Program-made: the position numbers and the translations under genes
NCBI GenBank assembly: GCA_043811005.1
Contig: JBDRNO010000096.1
Coordinates: 1-6,883 of the forward strand
Reading direction: 5' to 3'
Source: JBDRNO01 sp043811005
GTDB taxonomy: Bacteria; Bacteroidota; Bacteroidia; NORP154
DNA length: 6,883 nt
The notes under the pieces: model-generated
What the model was told of the DNA's origin: nothing
Seen by the model: only the letters and a program-made list of their open reading frames with translations
Databases searched by the model: none
Shown here: positions 5,902 through 6,883 of the stretch, piece after piece
How the letters are laid out: each line of letters starts with the position of its first letter
Numbering within the stretch: position 1 is the stretch's first letter

Positions 5902-6883
5902 TTATTCTATAATTATCCTTTTATTCCCTATACTTTCTTTTGTTATTATAAGCAAGTTATAAATACCTTTGGGATAGGCAGACATATCTATTTCAGATTT
6001 AGAATCTACGATTGCAGATTTATATATTTCCTTACCGAGAATGTTGAAAATCTTTATTCCTTCAATACACTTAATACATTCTATCTCTAGCGTAAACACA
6101 CCCCTGCTTGGGTTTGGATACACCTTCAGATCCGCAAGGTTTTGAAAACCTTGCGGGTCTTTAATTCCAATTAATTCACTAACTGTAACCGAAACGGTTA
6201 TCGAATCACCTATGTTATCGGTAACAATCACGCTATAGCTTCCCGGACAAAGACCGGTAGCAATTGAGTTAGTTTGAACCAAAGGATCATCCCACAGGTA
6301 AGTGTATGGAGGAACACCTCCGCCTGGTGTTACAGTTGCTTCCCCATCACAATTACCTTGCGTGGCATCGTTGGTTGTGGTAGCAGCCGTCAGTGTACCG
6401 CCGGATAAAGCAATTGAAGTTGTATTGGACTTGGATGAATTGTAATCTTTGGTTTTAACAGTAGCTTCACAACCATCAGGATGTTTTACTACTACCTGGT
6501 ATGACAAGCTACCCATTGGAGGTGAAAAATCAGTTCGTGAGGTGAGGTTGCTCGCTATCGAATCTATTATTTGCCAGCCGGTTGATGTCGTATACCTGTA
6601 GATATAATATGTTAAAAAATTAAAACCCTGGTAATGGTCCCAAATCAGATTTATATTACCCAGCCCTTCATTTATGGTCAGGTGCATTGTCTTATGCGCT
6701 ACACTTAATTCCGACTCATTTCCACATGAATCAACTACTGAAATCTTATACCTCCATGCTTGTTGAAGCGGATTTGATAATGAATCTATAAAATGACTCA
6801 TACTATCTACAGGTATGTTTCCTATCAGATAGTAAACACCGGCTTGTGTGCTTTCCTTATAGATATTGTATGATTGTATTCCC
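5902..6883 (-). CDS. T9SS-exported surface protein with Fn3-like segments, SprB repeat and sorting domain (3' part)
   Basis: There are 326 visible residues, and the frame stays open through the right edge. The ATG at 6801 is therefore an internal methionine and the true start lies outside. The first ~150 residues form two fibronectin-III-like segments, with landmarks YNIYKESTQAGVYYLIGNI, WRYKISVVDSCGNES, INLIWDHYQGF, YYIYRYTTSTGWQIIDS and YQVVVKHPDG. One SprB repeat follows at about 161-237 (CDGEATVTPGGGVPPYTYLW, GLCPGSYSVIVTDN). The C-terminal 74 residues are a type-A T9SS sorting domain: LKVYPNPSRGVFTLEI, IKIFNILGKEIY, YPKGIYNLLI and final KRIIIE. Proteins of this type are exported through the T9SS, the tail is removed, and the body is usually attached to the surface or released. 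Its SprB repeat resembles repeat six of the gene at 1-1668. A REP-like palindrome encodes the linker just before the sorting domain. Function beyond surface location is not evident. Confidence 0.93.
   Translation of the reverse strand, partial: GIQSYNIYKESTQAGVYYLIGNIPVDSMSHFIDSLSNPLQQAWRYKISVVDSCGNESELSVAHKTMHLTINEGLGNINLIWDHYQGFNFLTYYIYRYTTSTGWQIIDSIASNLTSRTDFSPPMGSLSYQVVVKHPDGCEATVKTKDYNSSKSNTTSIALSGGTLTAATTTNDATQGNCDGEATVTPGGGVPPYTYLWDDPLVQTNSIATGLCPGSYSVIVTDNIGDSITVSVTVSELIGIKDPQGFQNLADLKVYPNPSRGVFTLEIECIKCIEGIKIFNILGKEIYKSAIVDSKSEIDMSAYPKGIYNLLIITKESIGNKRIIIE
6128..6160. repeat. 33-bp inverted repeat in the linker before the T9SS sorting domain
   Basis: Two 16-bp arms around a single central base are complementary except for one T-G pair. 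The perfect core is CCGCAAGGTTTT with AAAACCTTGCGG (6132-6156). On the minus strand it is translated as KDPQGFQNLADL, directly before KVYPNP of the sorting domain. It resembles a palindrome that I recall as frequent in Bacteroidota. Confidence 0.85.

Noticed and set aside
5812..6090. Plus-strand 92-codon open frame with hydrophobic stretches
   Set aside because: It overlaps the antisense of the T9SS sorting domain. Its apparent hydrophobicity comes from AT-rich complementary sequence.
5902..6801. ATG at 6801 as the real start of the sorting-domain protein
   Set aside because: The same frame continues without a stop to the right edge and reads GIQSYNIYKESTQAGVYY, a typical Fn3-like segment, so the gene is cut by the window.
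1..6883. DGR reverse transcriptase, Avd protein or template repeat within the window
   Set aside because: No reverse-transcriptase motif is seen in any open frame, and no third copy of the variable segment is present. The DGR link rests only on the target pattern.

Overview
The window looks like a piece of an uncultured Bacteroidota chromosome. The evidence is the type of surface protein it encodes: SprB-type repeats, a type IX secretion (T9SS) C-terminal sorting domain, Fibrobacter-succinogenes-major-paralogous (FISUMP, Fib_succ_major) modules, and signal peptides ending in Ser-Gln. Shine-Dalgarno sequences are weak or absent, the DNA is AT-rich, and REP-like palindromes are abundant. Species cannot be told from the sequence.

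All five genes lie on the minus strand, so transcription runs from high to low coordinates. In that order they are: (1) the 3' part of a large secreted protein with fibronectin-III-like segments, one SprB repeat and a T9SS sorting domain (5902-6883, 5' end outside the window); (2) a complete 826-residue secreted protein with Ig/PKD-like domains and two FISUMP modules (3232-5712); (3) a REP-associated tyrosine transposase (RAYT, Y1/HUH family; 2322-3041); (4) a short DinD/Bro-N-like protein only 4 bp after the RAYT (1835-2317); (5) the 5' part of a secreted protein with at least seven SprB repeats (1-1668, 3' end outside the window). No rRNA, tRNA or CRISPR array was seen, no gene-free stretch exceeds 300 bases, and no promoter matched the Bacteroidota consensus convincingly.

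Two features stand out. First, the two FISUMP modules are about 84% identical over their first ~116 residues but only about 50% identical over their last 54. There, fixed scaffold residues alternate with variable ones, and in one run of six codons nine substitutions fall only on codon positions 1 and 2. This is what adenine-directed mutagenesis by a diversity-generating retroelement (DGR) would leave in a C-type-lectin-like target. No reverse transcriptase or template repeat is in the window, so the DGR itself is inferred. Second, at least four different REP-like or direct-repeat families occur within 6.9 kb. Several lie in frame inside coding sequence: in the RAYT itself, in the N-terminus of the SprB-repeat protein, in the linker before the T9SS sorting domain, and in the FISUMP protein's signal peptide.

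The three large proteins probably act at or outside the cell surface in adhesion, gliding or ligand binding. The RAYT and DinD-like pair looks like a small mobile or stress-related insert between them. No shared pathway is visible.
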